From NCBI GenBank assembly GCA_034421295.1, contig DAOUKM010000006.1, forward strand, positions 1-51,651: a DNA stretch of 51,651 nt. The letters are read 5' to 3'. The notes beneath the pieces were generated by a model that saw only the letters and a list, made by a program, of their open reading frames with translations, made no database searches and had not been told where the DNA came from. The stretch is from CAUZIR01 sp034421295. GTDB lineage: Bacteria; Chloroflexota; Dehalococcoidia; Lucifugimonadales; UBA2962. The position numbers and the translations under genes were made by a program. Of the stretch, positions 33,401 to 42,988 are shown piece after piece (the stretch's first letter is position 1; the number at the start of each line of letters is the position of its first letter).

Positions 33401-33707
33401 TCCCCCTGGCCCTTCGGACGCTGTGCTCGGCAAGCTCTATTGGATGACCTCAAGACCTGCGACCATGCCGGGGCCACCGCTACGTCGTCGACACCCGGTC
33501 TGAGGGCGATGTGGTGCGGCCGCGCCCTTGTCTCCCGCCACCGAAGGCCCTCCGACGGGATGGCCTACGTGCTGCTGCATTCGCCAGCCGGACACTCGCT
33601 GCAATTTCCTGGCCTTGTCATAGAGGCCTGTTGTCACCGGCAGGCACCTAGCGCTCTACGGCATCTATCGAGATGAAAGAGATGCTCCCTGCGCCGGCTA
33701 TCGGCTC

Positions 33708-34142
33708 CTAAGATTCCGAGACGCGGTCGCCGTTCCACATGTGGCCGCCGACGGCCAGGGCGATAGCTACGTACAGGGCGTCGACTATCGGGAAATAGAT
33801 GACGTGGGAGGTTACTGCATCTCCGGTTTCGCTGTCGGGGTTAAGGGACCAGAACCACTCCCAGAAAAAGAGCATGGCCAGGGCGATAGACAGGTAGAAA
33901 GCCGCGCTCGTTGATACGTGCTCGAGTGTGCTGGCCTCGCCCGATGCGAGATCGCGGCGTCGCAGAGAACTCACGACCAGGCAGATGAGAACGCCGGCCG
34001 CCATGAACCAGTTGAGGATGCGCCATACTGGGTACTCTGGAGAGCCGTCGTGGTATACGGGGGTCAGTATCAGGTTGAGACCTACGGCTGCGGCCGTCAG
34101 GACCAGAAAGACCGCGATAGCCCGGATTGCCGTGTCCAACAT
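33708..34142 (-). CDS. Four-helix membrane protein of unknown function
   Basis: The start is ATG 34142, preceded by AGGAGG nine bases upstream. The 144-residue product has four predicted membrane helices at about residues 7-27 (AIAVFLVLTAAAVGLNLIL), 43-62 (LNWFMAAGVLICLVVSSL), 80-97 (AAFYLSIALAMLFFWEWF) and 117-136 (YFPIVDALYVAIALAVGG), with short loops including SSLRRRD on the positive side. No family was recognised. It stands alone between palindromic spacers. Confidence 0.75.
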   Translation of the reverse strand: MLDTAIRAIAVFLVLTAAAVGLNLILTPVYHDGSPEYPVWRILNWFMAAGVLICLVVSSLRRRDLASGEASTLEHVSTSAAFYLSIALAMLFFWEWFWSLNPDSETGDAVTSHVIYFPIVDALYVAIALAVGGHMWNGDRVSES

Positions 34143-34447
34143 CGTAGAATGCCTCCTTGGCCTCGGGTGGATGGATGCATAGCCTAGCCCCAACCTGCTG
34201 AATCGCCAATGGCGCCAACACGTCTCTCCAGTGTCAGGGTCCTGGCGCGCCGGGTCCGCAAGCGCTAAGCCACCCGATCCGAAAGCAATTCGCAGTTGTC
34301 CTGGAGCAGGCCGTGTTCACCTTCCCTTGAGGACAACCATCCGATTGCTTACACGGAAAGCCGCTTAGGCCTTTAGGTGCACCAGCTGGGCCGGTTCGAC
34401 GGCCCTTCTTCGCCCCGGGTCGCTGAAAGTGCCCGAACGTTGGCGGA
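34143..34447. other. Intergenic region with imperfect cruciform
   Basis: No gene is seen. Two nested inverted repeats occur: AAGCAAT/ATTGCTT (34283-34289 with 34344-34350) and TTGTCCT/AGGACAA (34296-34302 with 34330-34336). They could form a hairpin between the hydrolase end and the membrane-protein start; there is no T-tract. Confidence 0.45.
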
Positions 34448-35281
34448 TCAGGTCAGTTCACCTGCGAACTCGCGTACCAGCGCCAGGAACTTTTGCTGCT
34501 CTTCGGCGAAGATCATGTGTGCGCTGCGCTCGAACAACACGAGCTTTGATCCTGGAATACCCCAGTGGATGCGGGCCGAGCCCTGCTCGTAGGGAGTGAC
34601 GAAGTCGTCGTTCCCGCACAGCACCAGGGTCGGCACAGCAATCTCACCGAGCCTGTCGACCACGTTGTGCTGGGCGTGGATGTCCAGAAATCCCCTGTTG
34701 TACGCCGCGGCGGAGTAGCGTGCATCGGTGTTGACGTGCCTTGCCGCCTCGCTGTCGCGGTCGTGGAAATACAGACCGCCGATTTCCGCGGCCAGCTCTT
34801 CCATGTCCTCGTCGTTCGCCACGTGGCTGAAGAAGCGTGCTTCGATCGCGGCCACCTCCTCGGGCGTTCCTATTTCCCGGGCCTTCTCGAGGATCACATC
34901 TGTGTAATCCCATGCCGGGTAGGTGGTGGCTAGGATCAGGCCGGCCAGGTGCTGCTGGTGACGGATGGCGTAGTGCTGGGCGATGGTGCCCCCGTATGAG
35001 TGACCGAGCAGGGTCATGCGATCGATGCCGAGGTGCTGCCTGAGCGCTTCGGCGTCGTCGGCCCAGGTGGTGTGGGATACGTCGTCGAGATCGGGCGGGC
35101 GCTCCGAGCGTCCGTTGCCCCTGTGGTCGTAGAGGATCAGCGTGAAGTCTTCGGCGAGGGGGTCGACCCAGGGCCGAAAGTACGTGTGGTCGAAGCCGAG
35201 CCCGCCGTGCATGAACATCAGCGGTGGTCCGTCGCCGAGCAGTTCGTAGTAGAGCGTGGTGCCGTTGACGTTAGCGAGCAT
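34448..35281 (-). CDS. Alpha/beta hydrolase (proline iminopeptidase-like)
   Basis: This 277-residue cytoplasmic enzyme starts at ATG 35281 (GGGAG nine bases upstream). It shows the oxyanion region MFMHGGLGFDH, DHRGNGRSERP, nucleophile elbow LLGHSYGGT (Ser95), acid LCGNDDFVTP and catalytic histidine in RSAHMIFAEE near the C-terminus. The triad and the HGG motif fit the proline iminopeptidase/haloalkane dehalogenase-like branch; esterase or peptidase activity is likely, and the substrate is unknown. It is divergent from the S9 peptidase gene with a 270-base spacer, so the two may share a regulatory region. Confidence 0.9.
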   Translation of the reverse strand: MLANVNGTTLYYELLGDGPPLMFMHGGLGFDHTYFRPWVDPLAEDFTLILYDHRGNGRSERPPDLDDVSHTTWADDAEALRQHLGIDRMTLLGHSYGGTIAQHYAIRHQQHLAGLILATTYPAWDYTDVILEKAREIGTPEEVAAIEARFFSHVANDEDMEELAAEIGGLYFHDRDSEAARHVNTDARYSAAAYNRGFLDIHAQHNVVDRLGEIAVPTLVLCGNDDFVTPYEQGSARIHWGIPGSKLVLFERSAHMIFAEEQQKFLALVREFAGELT

Positions 35282-35550
35282 CTGGGTTTTCTCCCTGCGA
35301 GCGGCCGCCGGGTGGTCGTGCGGCATGAAGGATGTGACAATCCTAGCAGCAGGCCAAGGGCTGGGGTTCTCCCGGCCCCAACTGGGGCAGGGCGCGCCAG
35401 GGTTGCGGCCCTGTGCATTGTCCGATTGGGCCGCATTACGTAGAACTGACCACACGGTCGTCGGCGCTGCATTTGAGGACGTCTTTGGATTCCCGGAGCG
35501 CCTCCGCGGATGCCGACCAGCCATAGTCGCAACGGAGGAAAGAGCGGTTC

Positions 35551-37515
35551 ATGCACCGAGAGCAACGCCTGATACCCCGGAAGACACTGTTCGGCAATCC
35601 CGAACGCACCGACGTCAGGACAAGCTGCGACGGCGCACGGATCTCGTATCTTGCGCCCGTGGAAGGCGTGCTGAACGTCTGGGTCGCCAAGGCGGATGCC
35701 ATTGGGGACGCCCGCCCGGTCACCCGGGACTCCCACAGGGGCATCAGGCTCTATTTCTGGACGTATAGACCCGACCACATCATGTACCTTCAGGACCGGG
35801 ACGGCGATGAGAACTGGCACGTGTACGTCGTCAACGTCGAGACCTCGGAAACCAGGGACCTGACACCTTTCGACGGCGTACAGGCCCTGCCGCAGCCCCC
35901 GAGCAGGTTCTTCCCGGACGAGGTGTTAATCGGAATCAATCGCCGAGATCCCCGGCTATCCGACCTGTATCGCGTGAACATCCTGACCGGCGAAGCGCAG
36001 CTAGTGGTCAGCAATGAATTCGGCGCGGTCCAATTCGTATCCGATGCCAGACTGACGCCGAGGCTGGCCATAGTGCCCACGCCGCAGGGTGGAGCCCATG
36101 TGCTGTCGCCGTCTGAATCCGGGCGATGGGAGATGGCAATGGCGATAGAACCGGAGGATGAGCAGACCACGCATCTGCTCAACTTTGACGTGGAGGGAAC
36201 CACCCTTTATATGTTCGATAGCCGCGGGCGCGACACCTCCGCGCTCGTGGCGGTTGACTCCGAGACCGGCTGCGTTCGGGAACTGGCCGCAGATCCACGG
36301 GCCGATGCAGCCGGTGTGATGGTCGATCCGATGACGGGACGGCCTCAGGCGGCGGCTTTCGCTTACGACCGCATCGCCTGGCAGATTCTTGACGATTCGA
36401 TTGCCGCCGATTTCGAAAGACTTGCCTCTGAGAAACGGGGCGAGTTCCATGTGGTCTCTCGAACGATGGACGATCGCACGTGGATCGTCGAATACGAAAG
36501 GGACGATGGCCCGAGGGCATACTGCCTGTACACGAGGGAGACGGGAGAGGCCAGGTACCTTTTCTCAGACCGTCCCGACCTTGAGCGGACGAAACTGGCC
36601 CGGATGCGCACAGCCATCGTCAAGTCGAGAGACGGACTCGACATGGTCGTCTACTACACGATGCCCCCGGGAGCGACGGACGAAGCAGCCGATCTGCCGA
36701 CGGTCTTGTACGTGCATGGAGGACCGTGGGCCAGGGACATCTGGGGCTACAACCCGGTCCACCAGTTCCTGGCAAACCGCGGATACGTGGTCATAAGCGT
36801 GAACTTTAGAGGCTCGACAGGCTTCGGGAAACGGTTCGTAAACGCCGGTGACCTCGAGTGGGCGGGCGCAATGCACGACGATCTCCTGGACGTTGTCGAG
36901 TGGGCGGTCGGGCAGGGGATTTCCGACCGCGAGAAGGTGGCAATCATGGGCGGGAGCTACGGTGGCTATGCGGCACTGGTTGGCCTTACCTTTACCCCGG
37001 ATGTGTTCAACTGCGCGGTGGACATCGTGGGCCCGTCCAACCTCAATACGCTGCTGGATTCCGTGCCCCCCTACTGGGAGCCGATGATTGCGCTCTTTCG
37101 GACCCGGGTCGGCGACAACACGACCGAGGAGGGCAGGCGCCTCCTGGCGGATAGATCGCCACTGACCAGGGTCGATAGCATCATCAGGCCACTGCTGATA
37201 GCCCAGGGCGCCAACGACCCGCGCGTAAAGCAGGCCGAGTCGGATCAGATCGTCAGGGCCATGGAACGACGCAAGATTCCCGTGACCTACGTGCTCTACC
37301 CCGACGAGGGCCATGGCTTTGCGCGGCCAGAGAACAACCTGTCGTTCATGGCCGTGGTCGAAGCTTTTCTGGCCCGCTGCCTTGGCGGCAGCTTTGAGGC
37401 GATCGGAGACGAATTCAACGATTCGTCGATCCGGGTGATTGCCGGAGTGTCGGACGTCCCCGGACTGGCGGCGGCCCTTACCCGCGCACAGGCGAATCCA
37501 TCGTCGGCTGACTGA
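35551..37515 (+). CDS. S9 family prolyl oligopeptidase-like serine peptidase
   Basis: This 654-residue protein starts at ATG 35551 after GGAGG. Residues 20-360 form a beta-propeller gate; residues 390-620 are the alpha/beta-hydrolase domain. Catalytic residues are visible: HGGPWARD oxyanion region, GGSYGG (Ser469), GANDPRV and DEGHGF. This is the acylaminoacyl-peptidase/dipeptidyl-peptidase IV-like subgroup. It has no signal peptide, so it probably degrades peptides in the cytoplasm. A C-terminal extension of about 35 residues (FNDSSIRVIAGVSDVPG) is unusual for the family. Confidence 0.93.
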   Translation: MHREQRLIPRKTLFGNPERTDVRTSCDGARISYLAPVEGVLNVWVAKADAIGDARPVTRDSHRGIRLYFWTYRPDHIMYLQDRDGDENWHVYVVNVETSETRDLTPFDGVQALPQPPSRFFPDEVLIGINRRDPRLSDLYRVNILTGEAQLVVSNEFGAVQFVSDARLTPRLAIVPTPQGGAHVLSPSESGRWEMAMAIEPEDEQTTHLLNFDVEGTTLYMFDSRGRDTSALVAVDSETGCVRELAADPRADAAGVMVDPMTGRPQAAAFAYDRIAWQILDDSIAADFERLASEKRGEFHVVSRTMDDRTWIVEYERDDGPRAYCLYTRETGEARYLFSDRPDLERTKLARMRTAIVKSRDGLDMVVYYTMPPGATDEAADLPTVLYVHGGPWARDIWGYNPVHQFLANRGYVVISVNFRGSTGFGKRFVNAGDLEWAGAMHDDLLDVVEWAVGQGISDREKVAIMGGSYGGYAALVGLTFTPDVFNCAVDIVGPSNLNTLLDSVPPYWEPMIALFRTRVGDNTTEEGRRLLADRSPLTRVDSIIRPLLIAQGANDPRVKQAESDQIVRAMERRKIPVTYVLYPDEGHGFARPENNLSFMAVVEAFLARCLGGSFEAIGDEFNDSSIRVIAGVSDVPGLAAALTRAQANPSSAD

Positions 37516-37837
37516 ACCGGCCACCTGCCCTTGATGGGCATGTCCGCCGCTCGGCGCGTGGTTAGGGTCTCAGTCCCGCGGTAAGCGCTCCCGCCGCGGG
37601 GACCTTCGGAACTCCGATTGAGTCCCTTCGCATCGGTCCTGGCGGGTCAACGGCACCTGACTCGGATTCTTGACGCCGCCTGACCCACCGACCCCTCGCC
37701 GGAATCGTCTTGCGGGTGCCTGAGCGCGGAGCCGGTGGAGCCGTAGGCCTTTGTCTTCCTGCGGGTCCCTGAGTCGGCTCGTCGTACCCGGACCCACCTG
37801 GCCCAGAGGCACGTCTACAGCGATAGAAGGGATAGGA
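37516..37837. other. Intergenic region, no gene seen
   Basis: The region lies between the converging S9 peptidase and DUF11 genes. I see GC-rich sequence without a convincing coding frame; the 80-codon minus-strand frame at 37570-37812 has no recognisable motif or ribosome site. Confidence 0.5.
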
Positions 37838-37880
37838 GAAAAAACAGAGCCGCCGGCAGTCGACTGACTGCCGGCGGCTC
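37838..37880 (-). terminator. Rho-independent terminator of the DUF11 protein gene
   Basis: A perfect 15-bp stem (GAGCCGCCGGCAGTC at 37847-37861 with its complement at 37866-37880) has a four-base loop. On the minus strand it is followed within three bases by a run of six T. It lies 25 bases after the stop of the DUF11 gene. Confidence 0.92.
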
Positions 37881-37904
37881 GTCTGGGCCTTATGGTGCGG
37901 GCCG

Positions 37905-40457
37905 CTACTCTTCGATTACCGTCGTGCCCTCTTCCGTTCTTATCGGAGCGGAGAACTCGTTGAACGTGAGCGTAGCGGTGGTAACCGCGTCCACCCTGTT
38001 CTCGCCCTCAGGCAGCGCGTTGGCTTCTACCGTTATTGAGAAGCTGAAGCTGGCAGCTGCGGCGAGCGGATCGCTCCTGTCGAAGGTGACTGTGCTGCCG
38101 TCCTCGCTTATGACCGCCTGGTCGCTCGACGTCGAGGTCACGGTCATCGCATCCGAGATCGCCACGGTGACGCTGACACCGGTCATGGCGGATCTACTCT
38201 GGTCGCCCTGGTTCGTGACCATTACCGTGTATTCGACGACCTCGCCTACCCTCACCGGGTCACTGGAGTCGGTGATCTGGATGTGGGCACCAGTAGCAGG
38301 CAGGACCAGGATGTCGATGCTCGAAGAGTCACTGACGTCCTCGGAGGCGCTAGCGCTGGCCGTGTTGGTTACCGTGCCCTCTTCGTCCGCCTGCAGCGTG
38401 ACGGAGACGGAGGACGCACCCTCAAGGGCCAGGGTACCGATATCCCAGACAACCTGCCTGCCATCCGCCGAGACGGTCCCCTCAGGAGTCGATGAGACGT
38501 AGCTCATGCCGTCCGGGATGTCCTCGGTAATCGTGACGTCCGTCAGCGGGGCCTCGCCCGTGTTGCTGACAGTCAGCGTGAAGGTCGCCTCGTTACCCAC
38601 GAACATCGCGGAGCGGCCGGCCTTCTCGAGGGATATGTCCGGCACCAGGATTGTGGTGGTCGCCCGCGCCTCAGGCGCTATTGTGCTCCCCTCTGTCGAT
38701 GCAGAGGCCACGTTCTCCTGATCGCCGCCTGCCACGCCCCTGACTCTGAGGACTATGGTCTCGGACGCGCCCGCGTCGATCGTGCCGATGTCCCACCTTA
38801 CGGTCGAGCCGACGATCCTACCGTCGTCGCGACTGCTGCTGACCGGCTCAAGGCCGGAATCCAGGGTGTCGACCACAGAGGTGCCGGTCGCCTCGCCGTC
38901 ACCAACGTTGGTGACCGTGATGGTGTAGTTGAATTCCGTGTTGAGCAGGGCGGTCGCCGGTCCCTCCTTGGTGATCTCAAGCATCGGCTGCACAACCGTG
39001 GTTGTGGCCTCCGAGGAGTCCGTTGCGCCCTCAGCGGAGGTTGCGGTTGCCTGGTTCACCCTTACTCCGGGCTCATCAGCCGTTACGACAATCTCCACAG
39101 TCATCTGCTCGTCCGGGTTGAGCGTGCCAAGCTCGACACTGATCTCGTTGCCGTCCTGCGTGGCGGCCATGTTCGAAGACACGAAGCTCACGCCGTCCGG
39201 CAGCGTGTCGACAACCTCGACCTCAGTATTCGCGCCTGTGCCCGTGCTCAGCACCTGGATGTAGTAGGTGATTTGGCTGCCGACGGCCACCTCAGCATCT
39301 CCGGTCTTGGTTACCGTGAGGGCGCCGGCTATGACCGTCGTCCCTACGGTGGTCCGGTCGCTCAGCCCTTCAGCGGAGACGACCTCGAGCGCGCTGGTCT
39401 GCAGGCCTATTTCTACGCCCTCGGCAGTCACGCTGACCGCCACCGAATCGCCCACCTCGACCGTGCCGAGATCCCAGGTCACAACTCCGTCGGCTTCCGT
39501 GCCGCCGTCCGTTGCTGAAACGAAGTTCATGCCATCCGGCAACGCCATCGTTAGCATGGATTCCGTGGCCGGCGAATCGCCTTCGTTTTCGACCGTAATG
39601 TCATAGGTCGCCTCACTCAGCAGGCCGATGGTGTCAGGTCCGGTTGCGCTGACCGTGAGAAGCGGAGCCCTCCACTGCTTGACCATGGTGTGAGAGAACA
39701 TCGTTCTCCCGTCCCGGGTAAGGACCTCGATTAGAACGGAGTTGTGGCCTACGTTCTCAGTCACCTGTTCGAGGCTGACCGAGGACAAGCCCGAAGCGTC
39801 GGTGGAGACGGTTATGGTGTTGCCGTCGCCGGTCGCGTCCGCGAATCGGGCGTCCGGGTCGTCGTCGATGATCGTCCAGCGGACCGGAACGCCCTGCACC
39901 GCACCGCCGTCGGAAACGCGAAGTACGCTTACTGACATCGGGTGGGGAGTGCCGGCAGGGTTGTCCGCATCACCCGGGAACTCGGGACATCCGTCCACCC
40001 AGTGCACCACGCCGAACACCTTGTGTGCACTGGCGTCTGCGATCCCGGGTGCGAAAACGGTTACGTCGGTGTCGCCAGGGCGGGTGGCAACGAGCGTTGC
40101 GCTCGCCTGCCCGTCGGGTCCCGTGTTCACCGTCGCATAGGTGTTGGTCAACTTGCTTGCGCCGTTGCCCCCGAGTTCGACGATGTCCCCGACGGCGGCC
40201 GGGAAGCGATTGAGGATGAACTCGATTTGCCCATTGGAGACCGCGCTCCCGCCGTCCATCAGGATAGCGGTGAGTTCGTGCTGGTCCCTGATGCAGCTCC
40301 AAGACTCGGACGGGGTGACCGACACTTCCATGCCAGAGGGAGCTGGCCCATCATCCGCAGGGTCCTGAGCAGAGGCAGTACTGACCAGACCAAACGCCAT
40401 AACTGCCAAAAGGATCAGTCCTATGGCGGGCACTACCACTCGCATCGCACTGGGCAT
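37905..40457 (-). CDS. Secreted protein with repeated DUF11 domains
   Basis: The start ATG 40457 follows GAGGTG and gives 850 residues. Residues 1-31 are a signal peptide ending VSTASAQDP. Residues 35-270 are two invasin/Ig-like domains (LTAILMDGGSAVSNGQ, VPVRWTIIDDDPD) with cysteines that may pair. The rest is about five DUF11 conserved repeats of roughly 110 residues (TGDAEVAVGSQITYYIQV, DTLPDGVSFVSS, TVRWDIGTIDAGAS, LTVSNTGEAPLTDVTI). No membrane anchor or sorting signal ends the protein. DUF11 proteins are typically large surface or S-layer-associated proteins. The gene has its own terminator. Confidence 0.88.
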   Translation of the reverse strand: MPSAMRVVVPAIGLILLAVMAFGLVSTASAQDPADDGPAPSGMEVSVTPSESWSCIRDQHELTAILMDGGSAVSNGQIEFILNRFPAAVGDIVELGGNGASKLTNTYATVNTGPDGQASATLVATRPGDTDVTVFAPGIADASAHKVFGVVHWVDGCPEFPGDADNPAGTPHPMSVSVLRVSDGGAVQGVPVRWTIIDDDPDARFADATGDGNTITVSTDASGLSSVSLEQVTENVGHNSVLIEVLTRDGRTMFSHTMVKQWRAPLLTVSATGPDTIGLLSEATYDITVENEGDSPATESMLTMALPDGMNFVSATDGGTEADGVVTWDLGTVEVGDSVAVSVTAEGVEIGLQTSALEVVSAEGLSDRTTVGTTVIAGALTVTKTGDAEVAVGSQITYYIQVLSTGTGANTEVEVVDTLPDGVSFVSSNMAATQDGNEISVELGTLNPDEQMTVEIVVTADEPGVRVNQATATSAEGATDSSEATTTVVQPMLEITKEGPATALLNTEFNYTITVTNVGDGEATGTSVVDTLDSGLEPVSSSRDDGRIVGSTVRWDIGTIDAGASETIVLRVRGVAGGDQENVASASTEGSTIAPEARATTTILVPDISLEKAGRSAMFVGNEATFTLTVSNTGEAPLTDVTITEDIPDGMSYVSSTPEGTVSADGRQVVWDIGTLALEGASSVSVTLQADEEGTVTNTASASASEDVSDSSSIDILVLPATGAHIQITDSSDPVRVGEVVEYTVMVTNQGDQSRSAMTGVSVTVAISDAMTVTSTSSDQAVISEDGSTVTFDRSDPLAAAASFSFSITVEANALPEGENRVDAVTTATLTFNEFSAPIRTEEGTTVIEE

Positions 40458-40811
40458 CGAATCACCTCGATCGTCGTCTTCGTCGATGGCCGATTCAAAA
40501 TCGGCACACGTCAACTCAATTATCCGCCCAATGCTACCATAGACAAACTCAAATCAGGACACCTGATGGCCTGTGTTTCTGGCCGCGTTGCTCGCTATGT
40601 CGCGCTACATGCCGCAAAGCGCGCCCCTCGGGTTTCCGTACGATCGTCACTGGCCAAAATGCCCGGACACATGAGATCAAGTCTCTGCGCGTATCCGGTC
40701 CCCGCTGACTGCTCAGAGCGGCCTGCCTGTTCCTCGTGACCGGGACACCACCGGTCGCACTGCTCGAACGGTCCGGGGCCGCGATCGCGGTCAACTGCGC
40801 AGTCACATTCA
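40458..40811. other. Intergenic region, no gene seen
   Basis: It spans from the DUF11 protein start to the hairpin at 40812. The first 100 bases are AT-richer and probably hold the promoter of the DUF11 gene. No coding frame with a motif was found. Confidence 0.45.
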
Positions 40812-40862
40812 CCTGCATGTAGCCTGAACCGGGTCTAGGCACCGGTTCAGCCTACATGCAGG
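40812..40862. repeat. Long inverted repeat after the cobalamin operon
   Basis: Positions 40812-40832 and 40842-40862 pair over 20 of 21 bases (one C-C mismatch) with a nine-base loop. It follows the DUF899 gene stop by 28 bases. Lacking a T-tract, it may stabilise the mRNA end or be a mobile palindromic unit. Confidence 0.7.
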
Positions 40863-40890
40863 CCAGGGCGTCGCTGGTGGCAGAATCCCA

Positions 40891-41496
40891 TCAGCCGTTT
40901 GAGGAAGAGTAGTCCATCTGTGGGCCCCAGTCCCCCGGGCCGTCCGCCAGCAGATCGAAGAGGTGCCAGACACCGCAGTAAGGGTCGCCGGGACCGAATG
41001 CATCCTTAGAAACACGGACAACCGCACCGTCTTTGCCCTTGTGGAAGACGGAGACCCCCGGTTTGTATCCGGACGCTTGATCCCCATCGCTCCGCTGGAA
41101 ACCCATGTCCCTGAAAAAGGTAGTGCCCTCCGCGGAGTACATGTCGAAGTTCCAGCCTCGCTTCATGGCGAGGCTTTGCTGGACTCGCGGACTGTCTGGC
41201 GATACCACCACGAAGGCGGCTCTGCTCTCCAGGTGCCTGAGGGCGCCGTTGAACTCGTCAGCCCACATCGTGCAGAACGGGCAACCCGCTCCCATATTGT
41301 GTATGAGGATGAGGTCGTCCCTGTCACGGAAAATCTCGGAGATCCGAACGGGGCCGACCGGCCCCTCTAGCTCATAGTCCCTGACCGGCTCGGGCGGCAC
41401 TTGCCTACGGAGGCCGGCAAGCCTTTGCTGCGCACTCTTGAGTTCTTCCTGTGCAAGGGCAATCTCACTTTCCAGCCGGGCGTCGTTCTCGGTCAC
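40891..41496 (-). CDS. DUF899-type thioredoxin-like protein
   Basis: This 201-residue protein starts at GTG 41496, five bases after AGGAGG. After an N-terminal helix (ESEIALAQEELKSAQQRL), the thioredoxin-like domain shows DLILIHNMGAGCPFCTMW, with CPFC as the redox pair, then HLESRAAFVVVSPDS and GVSVFHKGKDGAVVRVSKD. This matches the DUF899 family. It has no signal peptide and probably acts in the cytoplasm. It lies 106 bases after cobU on the same strand and may be the tail of the cobalamin operon or have its own promoter; a direct role in B12 synthesis is not known. Confidence 0.83.
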   Translation of the reverse strand: MTENDARLESEIALAQEELKSAQQRLAGLRRQVPPEPVRDYELEGPVGPVRISEIFRDRDDLILIHNMGAGCPFCTMWADEFNGALRHLESRAAFVVVSPDSPRVQQSLAMKRGWNFDMYSAEGTTFFRDMGFQRSDGDQASGYKPGVSVFHKGKDGAVVRVSKDAFGPGDPYCGVWHLFDLLADGPGDWGPQMDYSSSNG

Positions 41497-41602
41497 GTCT
41501 TCCTCCTGATATGAACATACGGAGCTGGCCGTGGACTTTGATTATCGGCCGAGGGATTGGGCGATGGGGCTCTTCCGCGCGGCACATGACGATCTTGATG
41601 AC

Positions 41603-42154
41603 CTAGAATTGGCGAGCCGCGCTGGCCTTGATCTTCAGCGGCAGCCCGGCCGCCATGAAGAAGACTTCGTCCGATTCGGCGGCCACGGTCTGGTTCACGC
41701 GGCCAAGCTCGTCGGCGTAGACGCGGCCCAGCTCCGTTGCCGGCACAACGCCGAGCCCTACCTCGTTGCTTACGACCACCCAGGAGGCGTCGCCGCTCCG
41801 GTACAGGTCGAGCAGCCTCCGCGTCTCCGAGGCGATGTCGATCGATGCGGAAGGCGCTCTGCGCTCCAATAGCAGCAGGTTGCTGACCCACAGCGTCAGG
41901 CAGTCGAGGACGATCGTGTCATAGGCATTCAGGCGACCAGTCATCGCCTCGGCGATGGCGATGGGTTCTTCAAGGGTGTCCCAGTGACCCGGTCTCTGTT
42001 CCCGATGCGCTTGGATGCGCCTTTCCATGTCCTGGTCGCCCGCCTGAGCGGTGGCCACAAAAAGGACTCGCCCGACCCCGGCCGCCAGGTCCTGCGCATA
42101 TCTGCTCTTTCCCGAGCGGGCTCCCCCCAGGACCAGCGTGAGCCGCTTTTTCAT
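41603..42154 (-). CDS. cobU: Adenosylcobinamide kinase / adenosylcobinamide-phosphate guanylyltransferase
   Basis: This 183-residue cytoplasmic enzyme phosphorylates adenosylcobinamide and then transfers GMP to make adenosylcobinamide-GDP. Walker A is GGARSGKS (residues 10-17); the family signatures DTIVLDCLTLWVSNLLL and WVVVSNEVGLGVVPATELGRVYAD follow, with the guanylylation histidine expected in the QAHREQRP region. The ATG at 42154 overlaps the TGA of cobC (ATGA), a sign of translational coupling. Length is normal. CobS downstream in the pathway uses its product. Confidence 0.96.
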   Translation of the reverse strand: MKKRLTLVLGGARSGKSRYAQDLAAGVGRVLFVATAQAGDQDMERRIQAHREQRPGHWDTLEEPIAIAEAMTGRLNAYDTIVLDCLTLWVSNLLLLERRAPSASIDIASETRRLLDLYRSGDASWVVVSNEVGLGVVPATELGRVYADELGRVNQTVAAESDEVFFMAAGLPLKIKASAARQF

Positions 42155-42786
42155 CCGTTCTCCGCCCGATGCGCCGGTGCCAGGTGGCTGGTGTCATTCC
42201 AGAGTTCTAGGACGCGACCCCCGGGGTGGTTGCTGATCGCAGACAGGCTTGAGGGATCGACGCCGAATCGCCAGAAGTCCTTCTTTTCGAGCTCCAGAAG
42301 ACACAGAACCAGGGCCCGAATGGACCCGGCGTGGGCCACTATCAACAGGTCTTCCCCGGGGTCGTGGCGGCGCGACACTCGCTCGCAGAAACGCCCAACC
42401 CTCTCCAACAGTTGACCGGTGTCCTCTCCCCCCGGGGCGGCGAATCCCCTGTCACCCGAGTGGATCAGCTCTTCGAAGACCCGGGGATTCTCCTCCTCGG
42501 CCTCCTTGACAGTGAGCCCCTCCCACCTTCCGTAGTCGAACTCGCGGAGGCCTGCATCCGTGTGGATGGGGACCCCGCGGCAGCCGATCAGGACCCGCGC
42601 GCTTTCCCCCGCGCGCGACAGGTCACTGGCGTAGACGGCGGAAAAGCTGCGCCCGGACAGCCTCTTTGCGAGCAGGGAGATCTGTCGCCTTCCGCGGTCG
42701 TTTAGCGGGACGTCGGAGTGGCCCTGGATCCTGCCCTGGTCGTTCCACTTCGTTTCGCCGTGCCTTACCAGGTACCACTTGCCCAT
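42151..42786 (-). CDS. cobC: Alpha-ribazole phosphatase (histidine phosphatase family)
   Basis: The product has 211 residues from ATG 42786; a GTG three codons earlier is an alternative, with AGGTG as the ribosome site. The phosphohistidine motif is LVRHGETKWN (His9), and the second histidine lies in LLIVAHAGSIRA. EFDYGRWEGLT and PGGEDTGQLLERV fit CobC-like members. In context it removes the 5' phosphate of alpha-ribazole phosphate or of cobalamin phosphate to finish the nucleotide loop. The general family could also mean another phosphatase, but its place between cobS and cobU, overlapping cobU, makes CobC most likely. Confidence 0.85.
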   Translation of the reverse strand: MGKWYLVRHGETKWNDQGRIQGHSDVPLNDRGRRQISLLAKRLSGRSFSAVYASDLSRAGESARVLIGCRGVPIHTDAGLREFDYGRWEGLTVKEAEEENPRVFEELIHSGDRGFAAPGGEDTGQLLERVGRFCERVSRRHDPGEDLLIVAHAGSIRALVLCLLELEKKDFWRFGVDPSSLSAISNHPGGRVLELWNDTSHLAPAHRAENG

Positions 42787-42988
42787 CGACTGCACCTATC
42801 GGCCCGCGGCCATTGCGTTCCGACTAGAAACGCCCACCGCATACAGGCGCGGCGTCCGGGCACGATCAACGGACGAGAGGTGCGTCGGCGAGTCCGCGCA
42901 GCGAGACCCGGATGCAGACGTGTTGAGTTCCATTACCCGGCCAGCTCCGTTCTCCTCTTAACTCGACGGCCCATCCCCGCGGCGGTTG

